In this document: positions 28,501 through 37,599 of the stretch, piece by piece | Numbering within the stretch: position 1 is the stretch's first letter | Layout: the number at the start of each line of letters is the position of its first letter | NCBI GenBank assembly: GCA_049602155.1 | Contig: JBMYRH010000003.1 | Coordinates: 62,001-126,000, forward strand | DNA: 64,000 bases | Direction of reading: 5' to 3' | From: JBMYRH01 sp049602155 | Lineage (GTDB): Bacteria; Myxococcota_A; UBA9042; PHBI01; JBMYRH01 | The notes under the pieces: model-generated | Seen by the model: only the letters and a program-made list of their open reading frames with translations | What the model was told of the DNA's origin: nothing | Databases searched by the model: none | Position numbers and translations under genes: made by a program

Positions 28501-29944
28501 GCCGGAAGCGTGTCCAGCGTGTACCCAGCCACGGTCGTGAAGGAGGCGCTCGGTGGCAAAGAGTCCACGAAGACACTCTTGCTGATCACCGCGCTGCTGT
28601 TGAACGCGGTATCAGACGCGGTCGCCGTGAGCTCGTTGCCTCCTTCGTCGAGGGCATCCGAGAAGACCGCGCTGCCGTTGACCAGCACCTCTTGGCCGAT
28701 AAAGTTGTTCGTGCCGTTTGTGAGGGTCACAGTCCCGCCATCCTCGCAGCCCACATCGCAGGTCACCTCGATGTCGAGGCTGTCGCTCTGGGTCAAGGTC
28801 GCACCCACTGGAGCCGTCCAAGAGATGAGCGGCTTAATCGTGTCGACGACGTAGACAGCGCTCTCGGCGCTTGGGTCGGTCACAGCGACGCTCAGGTTAC
28901 CCGCGAGGTCCGAGAGCTGAACGGCCACGGAAGCCACGCCCTCCGCGCTGAGCGGCAACTGGAAGGTGGCAACACCACTTTGAATGGCGACCGTCTGCGC
29001 CTCCACGCCGTTGACGTAGACCATAGCGTCCCCGTCCTCGCTCGCGTTGACGGTGAACTGGAAGATTCCTCCCGCTTGCTGCTCTCCATCGGCGATCTCT
29101 TGCTCGATGTAGCTCAGGCGGCCAATCGGCAGTTGATCGTCGGAGTCGCAGTGGATCGCGCTCATGTCGCCAGCTCCATCAGGATCGACCAACTCGGGAG
29201 CTGATAAATCCAGGTAGATGCGACGGGAGGCCTTCTCCGGATCATCACCCGACGTGGAGGAGAACCAATCCCCACCTACGTCAGGCAAGGTCTCTACAGC
29301 GAATGTCTGGAAGCCCTCTTGCAGCGACGCCTCGTCCAAGAGGATCGTCGGCGTCTCCTCGTTCGTGCTGAACACACTCCCGATTTGGTAGAAACCAGCG
29401 CCGGAGGCGGTGCACTCAGGCTGGGTTGCTGCGAGGCCAGGTGCGTTGCTGCAGACCCGGAGGTTGTCCGTCGTCGTGGAGAGGCCGCTGAGGTTCAACA
29501 ACATCTGCTTCGACTCAGCGATACTCCATTTTGTCCAACACACGCTCTGGTGGCAGGTGCCATTGCTGCAATCTGCCGATGTCGTGCAGCTCGCGCCGGG
29601 GAAGAGCGGCACTTGAATACGCACAGTCGGCGCATCGGGCTGGACGAGCACTGTGGCGATAAGCTCAGTCGCTGGGTTACCCGCTTTGTCAGAGGCTGAG
29701 ATCCTGAGCGTCACGGTGCCATTCGGCCAGTTCACCAGTGAACTGCCCTCATCGTCCTCGAAGAAGATCGTGCCGACAGAGCCGTCATCGATACCCTCGA
29801 TCAGGGTCGCGGTGAGCGAACGACTCTGAGCTTCACCGGTCTCGGCATCCGTCCACTCAAGGAGCGCCGTCACGACAATTCCGGCCTCAAAACCGGAGCC
29901 CACGACCTTGAGTGGATGCTGAATCCCAGGCTCAAGCGAGCTGT
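25584..29944 (-). CDS. Giant Ig-like/FG-GAP lipoprotein, C-terminal part (beyond assembly gap)
   Basis: Second fragment of one gene interrupted by the N run at 29945-29952. The frame joins the upstream fragment exactly when one 57-bp copy and the Ns are removed (...SLEPGIQHPLKVVGSGF then EAGIVVTALLEW). This part continues the chain of bacterial Ig-like domains (motifs such as VDSLPPSASF and VDFTAPVVSLVET). It ends in an FG-GAP beta-propeller-like region with calcium-loop elements DVDGDGNDDFAFG, DVNGDGFADFGAS, DLTGDDIADVVLG and DVNGDGKIDIIVS. Together with the N-terminal part it would be about 2,460 aa. No enzyme motif is seen; it probably acts as a surface adhesin or scaffold. Confidence 0.9.
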
Positions 29945-30009
29945 NNNNNNNNCAAAACCGGAGCCCACGACCTTGAGTGGATGCTGAATCCCAGGCTCAA
30001 GCGAGCTGT
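29888..30009. repeat. 57-bp duplicated contig end around N run
   Basis: Positions 29888-29944 and 29953-30009 are identical 57-base copies separated by eight Ns (29945-29952). Deleting one copy plus the Ns removes 65 bases. The gene from 33025 (or 33034) to 25584 then stays in one frame. This is the mark of two contigs that overlap but were joined with Ns. Confidence 0.92.
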
Positions 30010-33000
30010 CATCACCACCCGCGTTCGTCAGCGACTCTAGAACCCCGGGGGCTCCATCAAGTTCACTTGGAGTGTTGAAGCCAGTGAAGGCGGGCGCGAC
30101 ACGGTCAACCCCGACGGTAGCCGCCGCTGACGAAGCCATCTGCTGAGCTTCGTCGGTGACGTGAGCGGTCAGGATGCAGTTCCCACCGTGGGACAACGTC
30201 ACAGAGGTGAAGCTAAGGACGCCTTCACCGTCGACGGTGCCGTCATAGCTCATCACGCCAGCACCACAGTCAACGTCCAACGTCCCTGCGCTGCCGGTCG
30301 CCGCATCGTTCGTGGTCGCGGTCACGGTCGCTACGCAGTCCTGTGTGGAGCCCGCGCATTGCTCACTCGCCAAGTTCAGTACCACGGGAAGCGCGTCCAA
30401 GCTCACGCTCGGCGTGCTCGTCTTGTACACCACCTGCAGCGTGCCGCTTGCTCCATCCAAGCCAGCGAAGCTCGCGCCGCCGACGATCTCATCCACCACG
30501 CCGCCGCCGGTCAGCGGGATGCCGGTGAAGGTGTATAGGCCTCCCTCGTTGCTCGGAGTGAAGGCGCTCAACGTCGTGCCGTTAAGTTGCAAAAACACCG
30601 ACGCAGTGTCGATCGGGGCGCCGGATTCGGAGTCAGCGACGAGGACAGTCACATCGACTGTATCCGTGGCGACGTAGACGGTGCCGGCCGAGGCGTCTGG
30701 TGACGTGATCGAGACGGCGAGTGCCTCGAGATCCAAATTGATGGTTCCGCTGTATGTCTGAGAGGGGTTACCAAAGCCATCGTAAGCCCACGCTTCGTAC
30801 ACATTGGCGCCTGGCTGGAGCGTGACCTCGGGCCACGTCGCGTTGCCCTGAAGGTCGACGACCTGACAACCCGCACCCTGCTCTCCAGCTTGAGCCTCGC
30901 CTGGTACGGCCTGAGGTACGCCCGCCACGGTGAGGCAAACCTCGCTCCCGGCGACGTTAAACTCATTCTGAATCTTGAAGATGAAGGCCGCCTGATATCC
31001 CGGTGCATCGGAAGCGTCCGCATGCTGCGGAGTCCCGACAGGATCGAGATCGTCAGCTGGGGCCAAACGCGACAGCTCGGGGGGGATGGTGTCGAAGGTC
31101 ACGTTGAAGGTCGGCTCATCGCCGAGCTCACTGAAGCGGTTACCGAGCAGGTCGACTGCATCGAACTTCAAGAAGTAGGTGCCGTCATCCACGCCCGTGC
31201 ACTCCGCATCAAGATCAAAGGTCGCTGCGATCAGGCCGTCCGCGATCGTGCCCCCCGCGAGGGCGCAACTCAGGACGCCGTTGTCGTAAAGCTCGACCTC
31301 GAGCGGCTGCCCGTCGAGGTTGGATGCCGTGCCCGAGATATCAAGGATGCGAGAGGTCAAGTGCGCGTTCGGCGCCGGGCTGTCGATGGCGAAGCTCGGG
31401 GCTGGGAGCGCGACTTGCAAATCCACGCTGTTTGAGACGGCCGTATTCGGCCCCGTCGTCCGCACCATGCACGTGATCGCCTGGCCATAAAGGGCCGTGT
31501 TCAGTGCGACAGCGAGCTTGGTGAAGTCCACCCCGTCCGCACCCGCAGTGACAGTCTCAACCGGGGTCGGCTCGGCGACGCCACCAGTCGTCTTGCACTC
31601 CACGATGACCGAGGTGCCGTCAGAGACATCCTGAGCCGCGATGTTGAACTCTGTCTCATAGACCTCCGAAGTCGCGGGATCGTCGTCGCCTTTCGCGAGC
31701 AGCACAGTCCCGTCAGTCGGAGCGAGGATCGTGAGCACCGGCTGCACCGCGTAGATGTCCACATCGACGGAGGCCGTCCCCACGTTGCCGCAGGCATCGG
31801 TCCCGGTCACAGTAAGCGTGACGGGGCCATCCTCTAAAAAGGTCACGTCAGCGAAGGTGAATCCCCCCACGGCCGGAGTCGCTGGCTGGCCCCATGCCGT
31901 ACCATTGATGTCCAACACCACGCTGCCCGCGTCGGTCTCACTGAGACCCTCGACGGTCCCGTAAACATCGAACTGGAGGCCAGTCTCGGCGCTGTCCTTG
32001 TCGAGGTTGAGGGTCAAGGCGGTGATGACGACACCGTCTGGCTGAGTGAAGGCCAGCGTCGGTGTGCCGTTGTCCACCGCGTAGACGGTGCTGTTCGCAC
32101 CCGAGAGCGCTGATGAGGTGGGGTGTGCAGCCGTGACGTCGACATAGACGCTGGCCTCGATGGTCTCACCGTCTGCTGCGAGCGGGAGCGTAAAGCTGGC
32201 GTTGCCGTCGGCGTCGACTTCGACAGCGGCCATCTCCATGCTCTCGCCGTCCTCCCCGACCTTGTAGGTCAGGGTCACCTGGTCGCAATCGCCGGAGACC
32301 ACTTGAGCCGTCACGCCGAGGTCGAACGCGCCCCCATCATCGTCTTGTAGACAAGCGTCCGCGGCGGGCGCCAAGTCAACCTGACAACCATCGGTCAGGA
32401 CCGTCACGGTCTTCGTCATGACGACCGGTCCGTCGACCCCTGCCACCTCGACCATTACCTCGTAGCCGTCGACCGACTTCGGGAGTACGACGTTCTTAAA
32501 CGTAGCGTTGCTCGTCCACTCTTCGTCGGCGATGAGCAGAGTCTGCTGATTCTCCGCTGAGTCAATGTACAGCTTCAGTGCGGCGCCAGTCTCGATGCCG
32601 ACGGCCTCCGCATACACGTCCATGGTCACGCCTGGAGCCTCAGCCCACTCGGAGGACTCCGACTCTGGGTAGAGCGTCAACGCCTCTTCATCTAGACCAA
32701 ACTGCGCATCCGCCGCGCCGATGAACCAGAAGTTAAGTGTGGTCGATGTTGGGCCTGGCTTTGGGACGTCTTCCTCAGGCGTGACGTCGGGCGCGACATC
32801 CGAGGTGACGTCATCGGTGCTCGTGTCGTCTGGGCCTGTCTCGGTCGTGTCCGGCTCGGTCGCGACATCAGGCTCAGTCGCGACATCGGGCTCGGTCGCC
32901 GTATCAGGAGTCGTCTCCGTGTCCGGCTGAGTCACCGTGTCCGTCGTACCAGGTTCGTCATCTTCGGGGCAGCCCGTCATGACAAGGAGGGAGGCCAGCA

Positions 33001-33025
33001 AGGTCAGGCTGATGAGGCGATTCAT
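29953..33025 (-). CDS. Giant Ig-like lipoprotein, N-terminal part (before assembly gap)
   Basis: First fragment of the roughly 2,460-aa lipoprotein. The signal peptide ends in VMTGC, so Cys19 is the likely lipid anchor. Residues about 20-90 are a Thr/Asp/Glu/Pro linker with repeated ATEPDV units. Then follow many bacterial Ig-like domains of 90-100 aa with recurring VDxxxP, GNVGTASVDV and LNLDKDSAE-type strand motifs. Disulfide-forming Cys pairs are few. The start is ATG 33025, or GTG 33034 three codons upstream. It lies 258 bp downstream of the PqqD-like gene and 62 bp upstream of the precursor peptide gene, all on the minus strand, which suggests it belongs to that locus. Confidence 0.9.
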
Positions 33026-33291
33026 CGTGTTCACTCGTGTTTCAAGGTGTTGATGCTCTACTCAGAGCTTCTTAGCAGCAGCGTCGTGATCGGCAGCATG
33101 ACTCGACCGCCGGGACACCCACTCGTGGGTTGCCGCCGGAGGCGTTCTAGATCAGAAGAATGATTGGGTCGAGGTATTGCCGCCGCGGGGAAACAAGTTA
33201 TCGAGCCCGAGGCGTTGACAGCAAACAGAACTGCCTTGAGCACGGGACTCTCTGTGGAGTCTCTCGGTTTAGGTCATCCGCTAGTCACTCG

Positions 33292-33594
33292 TCAATCGGA
33301 CCATGAAACAATCCCGCGCGCGCGGAGCAAGGCTACAAACTCAAGCACGTCCTCTTGGGCACGATCTTCTGAGACCTCAAAGTGGGTGAGGATCTCCGCC
33401 GCAATCGCCCCGGGCGTCACCCCCTTGCGGTCTGTGTCTTTTATCACGTCCCAGATCGCGACGGCCACCTCGTTCTCCAGCGCATGCATCACGCTCTTCG
33501 CGTCCAGGAGGAACACCTTGTCTCCAACGCGGCGTTCGTGGAGACCCGGTGTCACCGCCAATGCGGTCTGAAGGCTGAGGGTTGCTCGTGACAT
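33292..33594 (-). CDS. PqqD-family RiPP recognition protein
   Basis: 100 aa from ATG 33594, chosen because AGGAG lies seven bases upstream (an in-frame start at 33666 adds 24 unrelated residues). The fold pattern is that of PqqD-like peptide-binding proteins: VTPGLHERRVGDKVFLLDAK for the first strands, then LENEVAVAIWDVIKDTDRKGVT, and a final helix DVLEFVALLRARGIVSW. PqqD domains bind leader peptides of RiPP precursors and present them to radical SAM enzymes. This one is 7.7 kb upstream of the precursor, HprK and radical SAM genes on the same strand, with the giant lipoprotein between. Confidence 0.85.
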   Translation of the reverse strand: MSRATLSLQTALAVTPGLHERRVGDKVFLLDAKSVMHALENEVAVAIWDVIKDTDRKGVTPGAIAAEILTHFEVSEDRAQEDVLEFVALLRARGIVSWSD

Positions 33595-33696
33595 CGCGTC
33601 GCTCCTGCCCGGACATGCGATCGACTCAAACCGCATGGTCGCTCGGTCCCGGGTTGATTCCTCCACAGGACCCTTCTAAGGTGATATTCAGATTTG

Positions 33697-33726
33697 TTCA
33701 TACCCCCCGAACACCCTCAGTCGCAA
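33697..33726 (-). promoter_or_regulatory. Candidate promoter for the PqqD-like gene
   Basis: Minus strand TTGCGA at 33726-33721 and TATGAA at 33702-33697, 18 bases apart, about 100 bp upstream of the PqqD-like start. Each hexamer matches 4 of 6 consensus bases. Confidence 0.35.
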
Positions 33727-33822
33727 CTGGGGGATAATTACGTGGTGACGCGCTCCGCGTGCACCATGTGACCGTCCGGTCCAGCATGCCATGGACCGAG
33801 GCGGGTCAAAGGAGACGCCGCG

Positions 33823-36800
33823 ATGCGCACCGCGATGCCCCTAGTTTTTGTGTCCATTCTAATCTTCGGCCTCACCGCCTGCGGCGATGATGGAGGCGGT
33901 GACCCTGCGACTGACACGGGAGGGTGGGGCAATACGACGACGCCGGACACCAGCACGACTCCGGACGATCCAGACGAAGGGGACACGGTCACCGCGGTGG
34001 CGGACACCGAAGAGGCTGATGACACCGCGGGGCCGGAAGACGCTGACGGCGGGAGTGAGCCGACCGACCAGGACGCCGATGTCGCGGATCAGGGGGGAGA
34101 CGACACCGACACGGAGGAGCCCATTGACGACGACGCCGACGCTGGAGGACCGACAGAGATCTCCTGCGAGGTGGACGCCGACTGCGTCGGTAAACTCGGC
34201 GAGGCTCCTGGCCCCACCACGTGTAACGGCCTGACAGGGAGCAACCTGCTCTTAGCCGAGGCCTGCACGGACGAGGGCACCTGCAAGTTCGAAGGGCGCC
34301 TCGCGACCTGCTGCGCCGAGACCTCTGAATGCGAGGCGTCGACCATCCTTGGCGCTTGCGAAACAACTGTGTGCTCACAGAGCGAGTGCATCCTTGAGAA
34401 CATCGACGGCTGTTGCGAGACAAACGCCGAGTGCGAGGGACTCGCGACAGATTGCTGCTCGTCAGCCTTCTGCAATGTCGAGAACACCTGTGAGGTCAGC
34501 ACGCTAGAGGGCTGCTGTCAGGATAGCTCAGACTGTGATGACGGCGTCGAGATCACGACCGACACCTGCACCGAAGCGTGCGTCACAGACGGCTGCCTGA
34601 ACGTCGCTACGGGCTGCGGCGATGCCACGTTCTACGTGAACAAAGATTTCGACGACGGGAGCCTTCAGCTCTTGCCGACAAGCGACAGCGACCTTAACGA
34701 CAGCGTGGCTATCGCCGCCATCAAAGGCAACGCGGTGAGCCCGAAGTACGCAGCCTACTTCGGCGACCCCGAGTGCGAGACTTACTACAACGGGCCCATG
34801 ACCGATTGTGTCCCGAACTCCCCCTTCGGCACGGACTCTACCGCGGTGGATCTGAAACTCCAGACTGCACAGTTCGCGCTCAGCGCTGAGTCTGGAGCGT
34901 ACGTAGGGTTCTGGGTCAAGATGTCTGCGGAGCCCCCCGTGTCTGTCGACTTTGGCGACGGTGTGGTCCTACTCGATACGGACTTCCTCTCCGTCTCGGT
35001 GACAAGCTCTGCAGGGACCGAGGTCATCTGGAAGAGCACCGACCCCGATGCGCTCGGCGCGTCCAACAGCACCCAAGGCGAGTGGCGTCACCAGGCCGCT
35101 AACCTCAGCTCCTACGCCGGACAGGCAATCTCCCTGACCTTCCGCTTCTTCACAGACGGGGCGAGCAACTACAACATCACCCCCGGGGGGGCCCCGTGGG
35201 TCGGCGCGTACATTGATGACATTCAGGTCACCTCGACCTGTGAGCAAGCGAACTGTGACGGCGCGGGGAGCGCATGCCCAAGCGATGGCGACGGCTGCAC
35301 CCAAGACGTCTGCACACCCTACGCACTGGGGAGCGGTGGCGTGTGTGCCTACCCAACCTCGTCACCTGGCCAGGAATGTACCGGCTGCGGCGTCCCGGCT
35401 GACTGTGGCAATGACGCCTGCTTGAACTACTCCTGCGATGACGGCATCTGCGGCGCGACCGTCGACGCCAGCTGCTGCGAGACCACCTCCGCGTTCCCCG
35501 TCGATCCTGCTGGCGGTGTCAGCTACGAGGGCTTCGAGAGCGGCGCGCTGGCTGGCTGGCTCATCGACGACCCCTACCCGGATGACAACATCGGCTGGCA
35601 AGTGACCCCTGTCCTTAGCCATGAGGGGACCTTCACCCTTTACTTCGGTGATCCCGCCACGTTCAACTACGTGGCCCAGCCATCTAACCCATCCGTAGCG
35701 ACGGCGTGGTCACCGATCTTTGAGGTGCCCTCGGAGCCTTTCCAGGTCCCGATGGCGTCGTTCTGGCTTTGGATGTCGACCGAGTACGATGGCGCCCTCG
35801 AGGCTCCAGACCCCGAGTCGAAGTACGACCGCCTCTCAGTGCACCTGCAACCCGCAGGCATCGGCGAGACTGTCGAGCTATGGAACTCCGTCACGACCGT
35901 GCAAAACTCGACTGCGGGTAAATGGATTCAGATCGGCGTGGACCTCACTGGGTACGAGGGAACGGATGCCCGCCTGGGCTTCAAGTTCGACAGCGGTGAC
36001 GCACCTGGGACTTTTGTCGCTAACAACGCTGGCGGGGTGCGCATCGACACGCTGACCATCGCAACGGCATGTGGCGCAGACCCCTGCTTGAGCGCCTCGG
36101 ACTGCACCGATGAAGACCCCTGCACAGTCGAGTACTGTGATCTTGGGAGCTGCGTCAGCGTGGTCGAGGACGAGAACTGCTGCTTCGTCGACGCGGACTG
36201 TGACGACGACAACACATGCACTGTCAACGAGTGCATCGACGGGCTCTGCAACAACTTCTACGACGACTCAAGTGCCACGAAGTTGAACTGCTGCCCGAAC
36301 AATGACGCACCCTGGATCGGTGAGTATGTCGCGACCTTCGAAGAGGGCGATGATGACTTCATGACCATCGACATGACCTCTCCAGTCGTTTGGAGCGTCG
36401 TCAACGACTTCGGCGCCGACGGCAGCTCGAGCAGCTTCAACTTCGCCAATCCCTCATCGGGCACCTACACCAACCCAGCAGGCGGAGCGAGCTATGGCGC
36501 GCTGGTCAGCGCACCGATCCTCGTCCCCCCCCTCACCAAGGGCAACCCTTACGGAGAGTTCATGCTCTTCATGGACACCGAGTGGAACGTCAACGATCCC
36601 GACTCCTTCGTCGGTGTACTCAATATTGATGAGCTGACGGTCTCCGTGGCCACCGACGTCAACGATGACGGGGTCATCGACATCGACAGCGCCATCCCTT
36701 GGTGGACCAGTGAGTACCTCCAAAACACGACCCGCGGGGAGTGGGTTCACACCCGCATCGACCTCGACGAGTTCCGGGGCGAGGAGATCCAGCTGGTCTT

Positions 36801-37599
36801 CGAGTTCACCACGGACGACGGCACCGCCAATGCGTTCGCCGGCCCTTACGTCGACAACGTGACGTTCGGGACGACCTGCCTGACCGCGGCTGCTGTGCAG
36901 TGCATCTACGGTGGCGATTGCTCGCCGCAAGACGACTGTAAGGACGTCTCATGCTCCGACAGCTTCAAGTGCGTCCAAGTGCCCAAGAGTACACCGGAGT
37001 GCTGTGAGCCGTTCATCGCTCCAGAGATGACCCTCGACTTCGAAGGAGACGACGCGGCGGAGTGGACCAGCACCGCCTGCGAGTCCGAGGGTGGCGCAGA
37101 CGATCCGAACTCGGTTTGGCAGTTTGCCAACCAGGAGGGTGCCGCCGGGATCCCACCGAAGGACGGCGAGCACGTCCTCTACTTCGGGAACGGAGAGAAC
37201 TACGGCGGCAACGGTCAGTACGGCTCCTGTGACAGCATCACTTCGCCCCCGTTCGAGCTCACCGCAGACCTGCCCTGGACCGTCCGTATTTGGACCTGGC
37301 TGGACATCGGTAAGTCCCAAGAGTGCGCAGGCGGCGAGCCCAACTGGAGCGACACCTTCAACATCACCATTCGGGACACGGAGACCGGTGAGGAAGAGGC
37401 CATCTGGATCAAGCTCGCTGACGTACAGTGCAGCGACTACGACTTCTGGAAAGCCTACGATATCGACGTCTCTCAGTGGGCAGGCTCCTCCATCGAGATG
37501 AGCTTCAGCTTCGACAGCTTTGATACGCTCGAGAACGGCGGTAAGGGCATCGCGATCGACAAGATCGAGTTCACCCAGGGCTGCCCGGAGATTCCCTGA
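33823..37599 (+). CDS. Cys-rich surface lipoprotein with four beta-sandwich modules
   Basis: 1258 aa. The signal peptide ends in LTACG with Cys20 as the lipid anchor. Residues about 25-110 are an acidic D/E/T/G linker. Then come Cys-rich CxxDxDC segments and four copies of a roughly 180-aa module. Each module opens with a FEEG-like Phe-Glu strand and carries YFGDP or YFGNG, a FWLWMSTEY-type strand and a Ser/Thr-x-GxW element. It closes on YIDDIQVTSTC-like residues. The modules resemble the choice-of-anchor/immune-inhibitor-type beta sandwiches found in secreted proteins. GGAG lies seven bases before the ATG. No catalytic motif is seen. Its stop overlaps the next gene as CTGA. Confidence 0.88.
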   Translation: MRTAMPLVFVSILIFGLTACGDDGGGDPATDTGGWGNTTTPDTSTTPDDPDEGDTVTAVADTEEADDTAGPEDADGGSEPTDQDADVADQGGDDTDTEEPIDDDADAGGPTEISCEVDADCVGKLGEAPGPTTCNGLTGSNLLLAEACTDEGTCKFEGRLATCCAETSECEASTILGACETTVCSQSECILENIDGCCETNAECEGLATDCCSSAFCNVENTCEVSTLEGCCQDSSDCDDGVEITTDTCTEACVTDGCLNVATGCGDATFYVNKDFDDGSLQLLPTSDSDLNDSVAIAAIKGNAVSPKYAAYFGDPECETYYNGPMTDCVPNSPFGTDSTAVDLKLQTAQFALSAESGAYVGFWVKMSAEPPVSVDFGDGVVLLDTDFLSVSVTSSAGTEVIWKSTDPDALGASNSTQGEWRHQAANLSSYAGQAISLTFRFFTDGASNYNITPGGAPWVGAYIDDIQVTSTCEQANCDGAGSACPSDGDGCTQDVCTPYALGSGGVCAYPTSSPGQECTGCGVPADCGNDACLNYSCDDGICGATVDASCCETTSAFPVDPAGGVSYEGFESGALAGWLIDDPYPDDNIGWQVTPVLSHEGTFTLYFGDPATFNYVAQPSNPSVATAWSPIFEVPSEPFQVPMASFWLWMSTEYDGALEAPDPESKYDRLSVHLQPAGIGETVELWNSVTTVQNSTAGKWIQIGVDLTGYEGTDARLGFKFDSGDAPGTFVANNAGGVRIDTLTIATACGADPCLSASDCTDEDPCTVEYCDLGSCVSVVEDENCCFVDADCDDDNTCTVNECIDGLCNNFYDDSSATKLNCCPNNDAPWIGEYVATFEEGDDDFMTIDMTSPVVWSVVNDFGADGSSSSFNFANPSSGTYTNPAGGASYGALVSAPILVPPLTKGNPYGEFMLFMDTEWNVNDPDSFVGVLNIDELTVSVATDVNDDGVIDIDSAIPWWTSEYLQNTTRGEWVHTRIDLDEFRGEEIQLVFEFTTDDGTANAFAGPYVDNVTFGTTCLTAAAVQCIYGGDCSPQDDCKDVSCSDSFKCVQVPKSTPECCEPFIAPEMTLDFEGDDAAEWTSTACESEGGADDPNSVWQFANQEGAAGIPPKDGEHVLYFGNGENYGGNGQYGSCDSITSPPFELTADLPWTVRIWTWLDIGKSQECAGGEPNWSDTFNITIRDTETGEEEAIWIKLADVQCSDYDFWKAYDIDVSQWAGSSIEMSFSFDSFDTLENGGKGIAIDKIEFTQGCPEIP

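Noticed and set aside
29888..30009. 57-bp duplication as a real tandem repeat
   Set aside because: The Ns between the copies and perfect frame recovery when merged favour an assembly artefact.
33058..33243. 61-codon minus-strand frame just upstream of the giant lipoprotein gene, with GTG start
   Set aside because: Only AGAG precedes the GTG, there is no coherent signal peptide or domain, and it has no YxxP or other precursor-like feature. It may be chance. It was not counted as a second precursor.
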